Assembly (NCBI GenBank): GCA_031553765.1
Contig: JAVBKY010000001.1
Coordinates: forward strand, 334,468 to 398,467
Source: JAITMY01 sp031553765
Lineage (GTDB): Bacteria; Bacteroidota; Bacteroidia; Bacteroidales; UBA932
DNA: 64,000 bases
Reading direction: 5' to 3'
A program made the position numbers and the translations under genes. Shown piece after piece: positions 28,952 to 36,712 of the stretch (within the stretch, counting starts at the first letter, position 1; each line of letters opens with the position of its first letter). The notes under the pieces are model-generated. The model was not told the DNA's origin and did no database searches. It saw only the letters and a program-made list of their open reading frames with translations.

Positions 28952-30177
28952 GGGTTTGTTGAACTGTTGATTTGTTGAACTGTTGAACTGTTTGTATCCA
29001 GCGCAAGCCTCTTTAGGCGTTTAAATACAGGAAACGGAAACATCATAAGCACTACCAGCATAATGTACGACGGTAAGGCACGGGCAAATGACAGGCCGTG
29101 CAACGCCACGTCAATGTAAGCAAAGAAGTAGTAACGTATGGGGAAAATTCTTGAAAATCCTTGTAGGGGCGTATCCATAATTTCGATGGGGAATGTAAGC
29201 CCTGAAAACGAAATACCAAGTACGCCAAAAACTCCGGCAATGGTGAGCGCAATTTTAAAATCGGTAAGTAAACCGAGTAGAAAAACGGCTATGGCCTGAT
29301 AGGCTATTACCATAAGTACGCCAGCCAGCAACACCGCTGCAAAGCTACCCTCGCAGGTAAAATGCAGGTATTTAAAAAAGAGGGTATTTCCCGCAATAGT
29401 CATAAGCGAGAAAATAAACGTGTAGGGTAGCAACTTTCCGGTTAGCGCTTTTGCCAATCCCCCACCCGCACGCTCAATCCATTCTTTCGAAGTGCCTTGT
29501 TTTATTTCAATACCTACTATATAAACGGTAATGAGCAAAATAAGAATCTGCAACAAGCCGTGCGACAGTATGGTGGAAAGATACATGGAGTAGTTTGTCC
29601 ACGGGTTGCCCGGCGCGTGAAAATCAAGCGCTATGGGTTGCACGTTGGCAGCGATTTCCTGCATAGATTGTCCCTTACCTGCACGCGCACCAATGTTAAG
29701 CGAAGCCGATGATATAGCCGTAATAGTACTCAAATCACGCATAAGCAACGAGCCCGAAATGAGGTAGCTGTTGGTGGTGTAAAACGTAATTTCGGGTTGG
29801 CGACCAGCCATAGCGTCAGCCTGCATATCCGTAGGAAAAACAATAAATCCCAACACATCGCCACGCTGCATAGCCTCCTTACCCTCGTTGTAGCTGTTGA
29901 GTCGTGTGGTGATTTTTGTTTGCGGCGAAGCATTAAACTTACGAATGATGGAGCGCGACAGAGCGCTATTATCCATATCCACCACGGCAATGGGTAGCTG
30001 AGTGGGCATACCGTCGCTCATCATGCTGGTAAAAAACGTATAGCAAACAATGGGCAACACCAACGTCATTACCAAGTAAATGGGGCGACTGAGCATGCGG
30101 TTGAATTCACGCTTTACCACTGCTACAATGCCCGTTTCTTGGGTAAAAAGGGATTTTATTTTGGAACGAAATTTCAT
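28948..30177 (-). CDS. ABC-2 type efflux permease, second subunit
   Basis: 409 residues, paralogous to the next permease: N-terminal helix (PIYLVMTLVLPIVCYTFF), external domain with AVVDMDNSALSRSIIRKFN, then C-terminal helices with GLTFPIEIMDTPLQGFSRIFPIRYYF. The last codons (LDTNSSTVQQINSSTNP) are encoded by a short GTTGAACTGTTGA-type repeat (28957-28996), so the C-terminus was probably extended by repeat sequence. Second permease gene of the TetR-TolC-HlyD-permease-permease set. Confidence 0.92.
   Translation of the reverse strand: MKFRSKIKSLFTQETGIVAVVKREFNRMLSRPIYLVMTLVLPIVCYTFFTSMMSDGMPTQLPIAVVDMDNSALSRSIIRKFNASPQTKITTRLNSYNEGKEAMQRGDVLGFIVFPTDMQADAMAGRQPEITFYTTNSYLISGSLLMRDLSTITAISSASLNIGARAGKGQSMQEIAANVQPIALDFHAPGNPWTNYSMYLSTILSHGLLQILILLITVYIVGIEIKQGTSKEWIERAGGGLAKALTGKLLPYTFIFSLMTIAGNTLFFKYLHFTCEGSFAAVLLAGVLMVIAYQAIAVFLLGLLTDFKIALTIAGVFGVLGISFSGLTFPIEIMDTPLQGFSRIFPIRYYFFAYIDVALHGLSFARALPSYIMLVVLMMFPFPVFKRLKRLALDTNSSTVQQINSSTNP
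28957..28996. repeat. GTTGAACTGTTGA tandem/dispersed repeat
   Basis: GTTGAACTGTTGATTTGTTG followed by GAACTGTTGAACTG; it codes for the C-terminal tail of the permease at 28948-30177 in reverse. Confidence 0.7.
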
Positions 30178-30185
30178 AGCAAGAA

Positions 30186-31172
30186 TTACTTCTTCTCAAA
30201 CAGATACAACACCGACATGCCCGCACGTAAGCCTTCTATCTTTTCCACTGGCTTGGCGCGCACCTCAAAAGTTTTGGCATCAAACTCACCCGTAACCTTA
30301 GTGGCTTTCCATGTAGCATAGCTACCCAACGCCTTAATGTAGTTTACCTTTAGCGTGATTTCCTGGTTTCCCAACGCGGGAACAGTTACAGCAAATTCTT
30401 TACCCATGGTAATCTCCGAAAGTAAATCTTCACGAATGTTGAACGTAATCCACACATCTTCCAAATTAGCAATGCTTATCAGCGGCGAACCGGTTCCTAC
30501 CAGTTCACCCACCTTGGGATACACCTCGGCTATTTCACCTGCAATGGGCGCCAGCAGGCACATTTCACGCATGTACGATTCCACTTCGTCCACCGCGCCC
30601 TTGGCACGATTTACCATTGCTTGAGCGGCCTCCTTATCCTCCGCCTGAGCACCGTTGGTAGCCATATCATACTGCGATTTGGCTGCCTTAGCCGTAGCCA
30701 CAGCGGCCTTGTATTGCGCTTCGGCTTCGTCACGCTGCTGCGCTGTTACCACCTCTTTTTTGTAGAGGTTTTGCACCCGGTTAAAGGATTTTTGAGCAAT
30801 ATCAACACCCACCTCTGCCTTTTGCCACATTTCGTAGGCAGCAGCAATTTGCTCGCTACGTGTACCACGAAGCGCCTTGCGATTTTGCGCCTTGGCTGCC
30901 TCGGTGGCAGCTTGCGCTTGCTCTAACTTAGCACTTAGTTCAGGGCTATCAAGCAACAGCAAGGTATCGCCTTTAGCGACTGTTGCACCTTCGTGCACAT
31001 ACAGCTCCGCAATACGCGCGGCAATTTTACCCGACACACGTACCTCGTTCACCTCCACTTCGCCTTGCAACACCAATGGACCGGGACGCAACGCCAGCCA
31101 TCCTGCTATACACAGCACCAGTATTAGGCCTATTAACCCGAGAAATCCGACAAGAAGATTGTACTTTTTCAT
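30186..31172 (-). CDS. HlyD-family membrane fusion protein
   Basis: 328 residues. N-terminal anchor helix (LVGFLGLIGLILVLCIAGWLAL), biotinyl-lipoyl half (VSGKIAARIAELYVHEGATV), a long coiled-coil hairpin rich in Ala/Gln/Lys (about 85-195), the second lipoyl half (LAPIAGEIAEVYPKVGELV) and a beta-barrel domain. It bridges the inner-membrane permeases and the TolC-like channel. Encoded 8 bp upstream of the first permease gene. Confidence 0.95.
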   Translation of the reverse strand: MKKYNLLVGFLGLIGLILVLCIAGWLALRPGPLVLQGEVEVNEVRVSGKIAARIAELYVHEGATVAKGDTLLLLDSPELSAKLEQAQAATEAAKAQNRKALRGTRSEQIAAAYEMWQKAEVGVDIAQKSFNRVQNLYKKEVVTAQQRDEAEAQYKAAVATAKAAKSQYDMATNGAQAEDKEAAQAMVNRAKGAVDEVESYMREMCLLAPIAGEIAEVYPKVGELVGTGSPLISIANLEDVWITFNIREDLLSEITMGKEFAVTVPALGNQEITLKVNYIKALGSYATWKATKVTGEFDAKTFEVRAKPVEKIEGLRAGMSVLYLFEKK

Positions 31173-31204
31173 GATATAATGAATTTATAATTTACTTAAT
31201 GATT

Positions 31205-31266
31205 TGTGATACTCGACATGCGACTTGCGACAAGAATTTTCTCACGTCGAGTGTCGCATATCGCAT
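31205..31266. repeat. CGACATGCGACTTGCGA repeat downstream of the TolC gene
   Basis: TCGACATGCGACTTGCGAC and GTCGAGTGTCGCATATCGC form an inverted pair between the HlyD and TolC genes. Related words flank the other end of the TolC gene. Confidence 0.65.
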
Positions 31267-31273
31267 GTCCTTC

Positions 31274-32752
31274 TTATTGTGCACTACTTACCAGACTACC
31301 GCTCACCTTGCTCAAGTACACTTGGCGCAGCTGCACCTCAATGCGGGCATCCATGGCTTCGGAGTATGCGGCAAACCACGCGGCTTGCGCTTCAAGCACG
31401 CCCGTTACAGGTACCACGCCTTCCTCAAATCCGGTGTTGGCAAAGCGAAGATTTTCCTCGGCCTGCTCCAAGTTTTTTGCAGAGGTCAACATACGTTGGT
31501 TGGCTTCCTCTACATGCTGGCGCGCTTGCGTATACTGCAGCTCAATTTTCTCTTCGGCCTCCTGCTTCTTCAACTCCACAATTTTTTTCTCATTGCGTGC
31601 CGCCTTCACCGAATTATGTTTTTCACCCCAGTGAAATATAGGCATATTTAGCACTACACCTGCGGTAAAGTTGCCCGAGAAATCATGCGTAAAACCGTTG
31701 TACGGATTAGGATTTGAAATAAGGTAACCCGCCGTGAGCGCAATGGTAGGCATGTGCCCCGCCTGCGCAAGGCGCACCTTTGATTCGGCAATCTTATCCA
31801 GCTGATTCAAGTTTTGCAACTCCGAACGGTTGCGCCACATTTCGGTAGTATCATTCGACACCACAGCCGTATCTGCACTCAGCTGCTCATCCGCCAACTC
31901 AATGTTGCTATCAAGCGGCATACCTATAACTTGGCACAGCGCCATCTTCGACAAGCTCAATCCGTTGGTGGCTTTGGTGAGCGACATATCCACCTCATTC
32001 AAGCGTACTTTAACTTTCAGTACATCGTTCTTGGTAGCCATACCTTCCTGCTGCAAGGCATCAAGGTTAGCCGAAAGTTTTTCCATAAGCACCTTGTAGT
32101 CGGTTGCAATGCGCACCTTATTACCCACCGACACCACCTGCCAGTAGCTTTGCTCTGTGCTGTACAGCGTTTCGGCCTGCTCGGCAGTAAGCTGCGTGCG
32201 GGCAATTTCCTCGGCATAGCCCGCCATTTTATTCATTTGGTAAATTTTTCCTCCCATAAAAATGGGCTGGGTAACACCTACCATAGCAAAAAAGTTATTC
32301 TTAATATCCACCGTAAATTCCTCTTTAGGGAGGTAAGCATAGCCCTTCCACTCTATCTTTTCAGGGTTGGTTTTAGGGTTGAACGGTTGCCCGTTGGCGT
32401 CAAGCGGAACAGGCTGACCATTTATCATAGTCCAGCCATTGTTCACTTGGTCTTGCGTAAAGCCAAAGCTACCATCGGCCATAATGGAGCCCACCGGTGC
32501 GAACTTATCCTCCGATAGCAACGAAATATTTTTGTTGCTATACATGTACGCCGCATTCACATCCAACTTAGGCAGGTAGGCGCTACGAGCCACCTTCTTT
32601 TTGGCACCCGCAATGTTCACCTCCTCCTGCTTTACCGCCAAACTCTTGTCGTGCTGCAACGCCATTTGGCGGCACTGATCCAGCGTAAGCTTTGTTTGCG
32701 CCATTGCACCCACACTGCTCAAAATTCCAATGAGTAAAAGAATCCGTTTCAT
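31274..32752 (-). CDS. TolC-family outer-membrane efflux protein
   Basis: 492 residues from the Met at 32752 (MKRILLLIGILSSVGAMAQ is a signal peptide); an upstream Met at 32794 lies in a repeat and would hide the signal. Two repeated helical halves follow the TolC plan (LTLDQCRQMALQHDKSLAVKQ; VRLAQAGHMPTIALTAGYL; EEKIELQYTQARQHVEEANQ). It forms the outer-membrane exit duct for the HlyD/ABC-2 exporter next to it. Confidence 0.94.
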   Translation of the reverse strand: MKRILLLIGILSSVGAMAQTKLTLDQCRQMALQHDKSLAVKQEEVNIAGAKKKVARSAYLPKLDVNAAYMYSNKNISLLSEDKFAPVGSIMADGSFGFTQDQVNNGWTMINGQPVPLDANGQPFNPKTNPEKIEWKGYAYLPKEEFTVDIKNNFFAMVGVTQPIFMGGKIYQMNKMAGYAEEIARTQLTAEQAETLYSTEQSYWQVVSVGNKVRIATDYKVLMEKLSANLDALQQEGMATKNDVLKVKVRLNEVDMSLTKATNGLSLSKMALCQVIGMPLDSNIELADEQLSADTAVVSNDTTEMWRNRSELQNLNQLDKIAESKVRLAQAGHMPTIALTAGYLISNPNPYNGFTHDFSGNFTAGVVLNMPIFHWGEKHNSVKAARNEKKIVELKKQEAEEKIELQYTQARQHVEEANQRMLTSAKNLEQAEENLRFANTGFEEGVVPVTGVLEAQAAWFAAYSEAMDARIEVQLRQVYLSKVSGSLVSSAQ

Positions 32753-32756
32753 ACAA

Positions 32757-32822
32757 TTTCGATTTGCGACATGCGATTTGCGATTAAGCGACATTACTAT
32801 CGCAGGTCACATGTCGAGTTTC
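32757..32822. repeat. GCGACATGCGATTTGCGA repeat upstream of the TolC gene
   Basis: GATTTGCGACATGCGATTTG and CTATCGCAGGTCACATGTCG form an imperfect inverted pair related to the repeat at 31205-31266, so the TolC gene is flanked on both sides by the same family. Confidence 0.65.
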
Positions 32823-32828
32823 TCCTAT

Positions 32829-33416
32829 CTATTTCCTAACAATCTTCAAACATGTTTCTGTTACGCTTACAGCGTTTTCACTATTCAACTCCACATCGCC
32901 AAAAAAGCCCTTAAGGTAAAGGCTGAACACTTGCAACGGAATAATAATTACAATAGTGTAAATATCCACCAGCGAACAATTTTCGGGCAGCTCATTATTC
33001 GCACTGCTCATCGTCAACAAACGTTCACACAGCGCCAGAATATCCTCCTTAACAGCCGAGCCATTAATATCAAACGTAAAATCGTTAACCAGCTGAATAA
33101 AAAATTTGGCGTTATCCGGCATTTCATTTATAATGCTCACCAAGTCCTGATTGTAGCGCGTTACAAACTCCTTAAACGAAGCGTATGCGTCTAGCTCTCT
33201 ACGCAGAATATCGGTAAACACCTTGGCGCTTTCGTTGAAAAGGTCGCGCACCAATTCCGACTTACTCTGATAGTGACGGTAGAGGTAACCATCGGCTACA
33301 CCTGCCTTGGCAGCAATAGCCGATATAGATGAACCTCCGTAACCCTTTTCTACAATAAGGGAAATGGTGGCCTTTTTAATGCTATCCAGCTTTGCGGGGT
33401 CTGTTATTCTTGCCAT
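32829..33416 (-). CDS. TetR-family transcriptional regulator of the efflux operon
   Basis: 195 residues from the Met at 33416 (MARITDPAKLDSIKKATISL); a more distal in-frame ATG at 33449 overlaps an inverted repeat and is less likely. The helix-turn-helix is SISAIAAKAGVADGYLYRHYQSK. The rest is an all-helical ligand/dimer domain. It is the first gene of the efflux operon and probably represses it, being released by the exporter's substrate. Confidence 0.92.
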   Translation of the reverse strand: MARITDPAKLDSIKKATISLIVEKGYGGSSISAIAAKAGVADGYLYRHYQSKSELVRDLFNESAKVFTDILRRELDAYASFKEFVTRYNQDLVSIINEMPDNAKFFIQLVNDFTFDINGSAVKEDILALCERLLTMSSANNELPENCSLVDIYTIVIIIPLQVFSLYLKGFFGDVELNSENAVSVTETCLKIVRK

Positions 33417-33436
33417 TTTATTTTTTTTATTTAATA

Positions 33437-33450
33437 AATGAGTATTCATT
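33437..33450 (-). promoter_or_regulatory. Possible TetR-type operator
   Basis: AATGAGTATTCATT is a perfect inverted repeat of AATGA with a 4-bp spacer, 20 bp before the chosen start of the tetR-like gene. Position and form fit autoregulation; not proven. Confidence 0.5.
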
Positions 33451-33839
33451 CATTAATTATAGTGCAAAGGAAAAAAAATCATTTTTAACCACAAAGGATT
33501 TTGCACATTTTAACAATGCAAGAGGTGACAAAAATAAAGTTATAAAACTATTAATCAAAATATTACATAAATCACGAGCGAATAATTCCCGCTAAATCAG
33601 GGCAGGAACATACCGCCTAATAGAAAATCTTTAACATCATTCTCTGTTTTTACGAAAAATATTTTCAATAACTAAATTTTATTTTTTAAAGAAAATGCAT
33701 TAAATAACGTTGCGCACAACAGCTTCTTAATAAACATTCGTAAATTATTGTATACTTACAATATAATTATCACATAAATTATTTGCCTACACTGCTACAA
33801 TGATGGCAAAAATTATTTGAAATTTAAAGAAGTAGGAGA
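33451..33839. other. AT-rich intergenic region without a convincing gene
   Basis: Nearly 390 bp of AT-rich DNA between the tetR-like gene and a decayed gene. It should contain the efflux operon promoter (leftward). I see no stable hairpin or reading frame in it. Confidence 0.5.
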
Positions 33840-34230
33840 GTTGGAAAAATAGCATCGAAAGTAACTTGGGGATTACTACTATTTGGCCTACAAGCAAACG
33901 CACAAATTAGTACTCGAGAAGTTCCTATTAGCTTTAGCCATGAGGTTCAACGTGCTTTTACTAAAGCAATAACGCAAATACCCCTGTTCGCCAAAGGTTG
34001 TGGAACAGCGCTACGAAGTTCGGCCGGAGGTTTTACCTCGGTAGGTCTATGGGTGACCTGCAAGCGTAGGGTTTGTGTAAAGCAAATGAGTTTTTTCTAT
34101 GGAAAATACAAGCATTTTTGTAGGTGCAACCAGCACCGATACGGCGACTAAGTACAACCTTGGCCGAACGGGGGCTGCCGTGCGCGACTTTAATAAACTT
34201 GATGTTTCATTAAAACTATACATGCGATGA
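33840..34230 (+). pseudogene. Broken gene for a small exported protein (frameshift in a T6 tract)
   Basis: One frame is open from 33840 to 34151 and encodes a signal-peptide-like start (KIASKVTWGLLLFGLQANAQ) and about 80 more residues, but it has no start codon. A second frame, ATG 34099 to TGA 34230, encodes the apparent C-terminus (ENTSIFVGATS ... LKLYMR). Removing one T from the T6 run at 34091-34096 would join them. Adding one A to the A5 run near 33845 would also create a TTG start (EKIASKV). The stop overlaps the next ATG (ATGA), so it was once coupled to the lipoprotein gene. Sequencing error is an alternative. Confidence 0.6.
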
Positions 34231-34973
34231 AAACGAAAAAAATATTTTTATTCACCAAGCTACTTGTTGGTGCATGCGTGTTGAACTCTTGCTATACTCC
34301 CCCTCCCATAGATATACCGAAGTGTAAGGGTAATTGTGTAGATGTAGTTATAGCTGGAAGGTTGTATACAAAACCGGACAGCCAGCCTATAGTTGATATT
34401 CCTCTTGAGATTAGTTTTGCACCCAAGCAGGGAGGGACTGGTTTTAGGTACCTAACTGTCGCCGAAGTGAAATCTGACAAAAACGGTTTTTTTAGGGTGC
34501 AGACAACAATAGATTCCTCGTTGTTTGAACGGTATAGTTTACGCGTAACCCTTTTGGCTTTTAGCACGGAGGGTGCATTTATTTGTGAGTCTGGGAGCAC
34601 TGCTGCTGGTATTTATTTTGATGGCTCCTGCAAGGATTTTTTCACGTTTGACAGAGGTGCTATTGCAAACATCGGGTTTGAGTTTCGCTATTTCGCTAAT
34701 TTAACTATACGCATGCTGCGAACAACAACAGATAGCATAGAATCTTTGTTTGTATTGGGTTTTCCCGCTTGTGGAGTGGGTGGGATACATTATAATTGGA
34801 CACATGAACAAGAACCCTTACAGCCTATTGACAGTTTTTCACTAAGAGTAGGTGCTAATGCTTATGCAGAAATTAGCGTTGGAAAAAAAGTATTTGGAAA
34901 AGAAACTGTGATTCATACAGATACCATATTTTACAAAAGAAATTATAAAAACATATACACCATTAACTTTTAA
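34227..34973 (+). CDS. Lipoprotein with carboxypeptidase-regulatory-like beta domain
   Basis: 248 residues with a lipoprotein signal (LLVGACVLNSC, acylated Cys near residue 22). The next part (VVIAGRLYTKPDSQPIVDIPLEI) looks like a transthyretin-like/CarboxypepD_reg sandwich common in Bacteroidota outer-membrane lipoproteins; the rest is beta-rich without motif. Its ATG overlaps the stop of the decayed gene before it. Function unknown. The gene is intact but lies in a region of decay. Confidence 0.7.
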   Translation: MKTKKIFLFTKLLVGACVLNSCYTPPPIDIPKCKGNCVDVVIAGRLYTKPDSQPIVDIPLEISFAPKQGGTGFRYLTVAEVKSDKNGFFRVQTTIDSSLFERYSLRVTLLAFSTEGAFICESGSTAAGIYFDGSCKDFFTFDRGAIANIGFEFRYFANLTIRMLRTTTDSIESLFVLGFPACGVGGIHYNWTHEQEPLQPIDSFSLRVGANAYAEISVGKKVFGKETVIHTDTIFYKRNYKNIYTINF

Positions 34974-34984
34974 GTTAGTAACGC

Positions 34985-35128
34985 ATGAAAACAATTACTC
35001 ATGCCCTTTTGCTTGTCGCATTGACCGTGGCAAGCCACAATAGCATACTTATCACCCATATTAGCAATCAAAAAGTAGGTAGCCTTCAGTTTTTAAGGTG
35101 TCTCCAAGTTGTTGGTAGTGACTTATGA
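34985..35128 (+). pseudogene. Truncated 5' fragment of an exported protein gene
   Basis: A 47-codon frame beginning MKTITHALLLVALTVAS, a good signal peptide, but the rest runs into the end of the oppositely oriented fragment at 35061-35306 and has no domain. It starts 12 bp after the lipoprotein gene, so it is probably the remnant of a third gene of the same operon. Confidence 0.5.
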
Positions 35129-35306
35129 CTTTCTCCAACTCCGAACGGTTGCCTTTCGCTTGCCTCAAAGCCTGCTCCACTTCACCAGGCACATTAGAGT
35201 TACATGAGAGCACAAATAGCAGCATTGAGAAAACCAGCGCTACATTCAGCGTATAACAACGCATCATAGGCAACCACCATTTAATCGTTAAATAGGATAG
35301 TTTCAT
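35061..35306 (-). pseudogene. N-terminal fragment of a large Bacteroidota lipoprotein gene
   Basis: 81 codons: hydrophobic segment, lipobox VLSC, then EVEQALRQAKGNRSELEKVISHYQQ. This last motif is typical for the start of much longer Bacteroidota lipoproteins with a transglutaminase-like domain, in which a helical segment 'ELEKVL.HY...DTLKL.A..FLI.NM' comes first. Here the frame stops right after DTLKTEGYLLFDC, so over 80% of the gene is missing. The truncation point faces the fragment at 34985-35128. Confidence 0.6.
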
Positions 35307-35310
35307 TATG

Positions 35311-35772
35311 TTATTTTTCTATTTTCATGCTTGCCTCACGCTCTAAATGTAAAATAGGATAAGGTTTTCCCGCACCGTCAACCTCCGAACGCCCCACAAC
35401 CGAAAACCCTTTATGCAGGTAAAATCCCACCGCCTGCTCGTTCTGTTCGTTCACATCTACCTTTTTCAAAAGCAATTCATTTACGGCATAATTTAGCAGC
35501 ACCGTTCCCACCCCTTTTCCACACTCATCGGGATGTACAAATAGCATCTCAATATTATCATCCGACACTCCCATAAATCCAAGTATTTTATTTTGTACAT
35601 CACGTACCGCAAACAATCGCACCACACCAAGGTATTGTTCGGGAATTATCTTTCGAAAGAATATAATATCTTCTTCACACAAGAAATGGTGTGTAGCACA
35701 AACAGAGGACTCCCAAAGAGACATTACCTCCGGATATTCTAACTCTAATATGGAGGATATACTATATTTCAT
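35311..35772 (-). CDS. GNAT-family N-acetyltransferase
   Basis: 153 residues from the Met at 35772. An in-frame ATG at 35799 exists but lies inside the tRNA terminator hairpin, so it is less likely. GNAT features: LGFMGVSDDNIEMLFVHPDECGKGVGTVLLNYA contains the acetyl-CoA pyrophosphate loop (GKGVGT after a V strand), then NEQAVGFYLHKGFSVVGRS. The substrate is unknown. It lies just outside the left end of the prophage. Confidence 0.88.
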   Translation of the reverse strand: MKYSISSILELEYPEVMSLWESSVCATHHFLCEEDIIFFRKIIPEQYLGVVRLFAVRDVQNKILGFMGVSDDNIEMLFVHPDECGKGVGTVLLNYAVNELLLKKVDVNEQNEQAVGFYLHKGFSVVGRSEVDGAGKPYPILHLEREASMKIEK

Positions 35773-35784
35773 GATATTTATTAC

Positions 35785-35820
35785 AAACAAAATCGCCACA
35801 ACCTAAGAGATTGTGGCGAT
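35785..35820 (-). terminator. Original tRNA-Ser terminator, now separated from its tRNA by the prophage
   Basis: ATCGCCACAA (35792-35801) and TTGTGGCGAT (35811-35820) form a stem; leftward the sequence continues GATTTTGTTTG, a T-rich tail. It lies 2 bp outside attL, where the tRNA-Ser gene ended before integration. Confidence 0.75.
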
Positions 35821-35822
35821 CA

Positions 35823-35837
35823 GCGGAGAGGGGGGGA
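35823..35837. repeat. attL core (copy of the tRNA-Ser 3' end)
   Basis: GCGGAGAGGGGGGGA, identical to 56585-56599. It duplicates the acceptor arm and part of the T arm of tRNA-Ser(GCT), as expected for tyrosine-integrase insertion into a tRNA 3' end. The repeats are 20,762 bp apart. Confidence 0.9.
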
Positions 35838-36055
35838 ATTAACCTTAGCCTTTTTTAGCCTCAAGCAAAAATTAAACAATTAAATACCAAGCACCTAAAG
35901 TGCAAAAGAACGTTATTTCGTGTTGTTACTGACCCGAAACTGACACCGATACGGTTAGAGTAAAATGCTCACCGCACCTTGGTTTGAGGGGCTTTTCGAC
36001 CCGATACTAACCCGCCAAAACTGTTTCACTTTCATCAAAAGCAGCCGCATTTTTT
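35838..36055. promoter_or_regulatory. Left att arm with candidate integrase arm-type sites
   Basis: No gene. TTTTTTAGCCTC (35851-35862) and CTGACCCGAAA (35929-35939) occur again in the right arm (56467-56478 and 56522-56532). The related CTGACACCGATAC and GACCCGATAC follow the second motif. Shared words in both arms are expected for integrase arm binding. Confidence 0.5.
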
Positions 36056-36057
36056 TA

Positions 36058-36131
36058 TCCGACTTTGTCCGATTATATCCGATTATTACCGATTTTGTCC
36101 GACTACTTTTCTAAACTCGTTGCATATTTGC
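36058..36131 (+). promoter_or_regulatory. Phased TCCGA operator array A and promoter
   Basis: TCCGA starts at 36058, 36068, 36078, (ACCGA) 36088 and 36098: exact 10-bp spacing. CATATTTGC follows at 36123-36131, 25 bp after the last TCCGA. The downstream ATG is at 36137, so the transcript would have almost no leader. Confidence 0.85.
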
Positions 36132-36136
36132 AAAAT

Positions 36137-36712
36137 ATGAAAGCAAAGCACATACCCCTACTTATTGCTATTACCACAGTGGCAGCCGCGGCATGGTATT
36201 TTATTATGCGCAAAAAGAACAGCATGCGCACCGCCACACAAAGCACCACAAAGGTTAATAACTCTAATACTACTGCTGCCGGTAGCAGCACAAACAATAG
36301 TCCCGCTCAAACCACCAATACAAATGTTTGGCGCAAGGCTACCCCAATAATTGACAGTAATTGGGCAAAGGTATATATTGAGCCCAGCTCAACAAGTGTT
36401 GAGTACAAGGAAATAGATGGCACTTTATATGTTCGCGGCCAAATTTGCTTAAAAAAAGAGTTCTCTTATAAGGGGTACGACCCAAATCAAATTGTAGACT
36501 CCCACCTATATACTTTTCCTGCTACTATAAAACTTGAACAAATCTCTACCAATAGTGAAAACCGTTACCTGTCTTACGCAACTCTATTTGTAAGTAACGA
36601 GGGAGGTTGTGATTATTTTGGTAGTGACATTCCAACAAATCAATTTGTTTTAAATTTTGCGCAACATGATGACGCCGACGGCTGCAAAGTTTTTTACTTC
36701 GCAAAATCCTAA
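36137..36712 (+). CDS. Membrane-anchored protein at the left prophage end, spike-accessory-like
   Basis: 191 residues from the ATG at 36137, chosen because the promoter box ends at 36131; the frame is open further upstream, through the operator array. N-terminal membrane helix (HIPLLIAITTVAAAAWYFIM), Ser/Thr/Asn-rich linker (about 30-65), then a beta-rich domain of about 125 residues. The same layout, including a WYF end of the helix and RxK after it, is found in the late gene at 54343-54900, so the two are probably paralogues or functional alternatives. Controlled by array A, thus likely expressed with the late genes. Ends tail-to-tail with the nuclease gene (4-bp overlap). Confidence 0.75.
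   Translation: MKAKHIPLLIAITTVAAAAWYFIMRKKNSMRTATQSTTKVNNSNTTAAGSSTNNSPAQTTNTNVWRKATPIIDSNWAKVYIEPSSTSVEYKEIDGTLYVRGQICLKKEFSYKGYDPNQIVDSHLYTFPATIKLEQISTNSENRYLSYATLFVSNEGGCDYFGSDIPTNQFVLNFAQHDDADGCKVFYFAKS

Noticed and set aside
31205..32822. Retron or other reverse-transcriptase system suggested by the structured repeats flanking the TolC gene
   Set aside because: No reverse transcriptase motif is encoded in the window; the repeats are simple inverted words.
35311..35799. GNAT gene starting at 35799
   Set aside because: The added codons lie in the tRNA-Ser terminator hairpin; the Met at 35772 fits the domain start.
36058..36102. CRISPR-like appearance of the TCCGA arrays
   Set aside because: The period is 10 bp with a 5-bp conserved part; there are no repeats of 20-40 bp, no unique spacers of CRISPR length and no cas genes.
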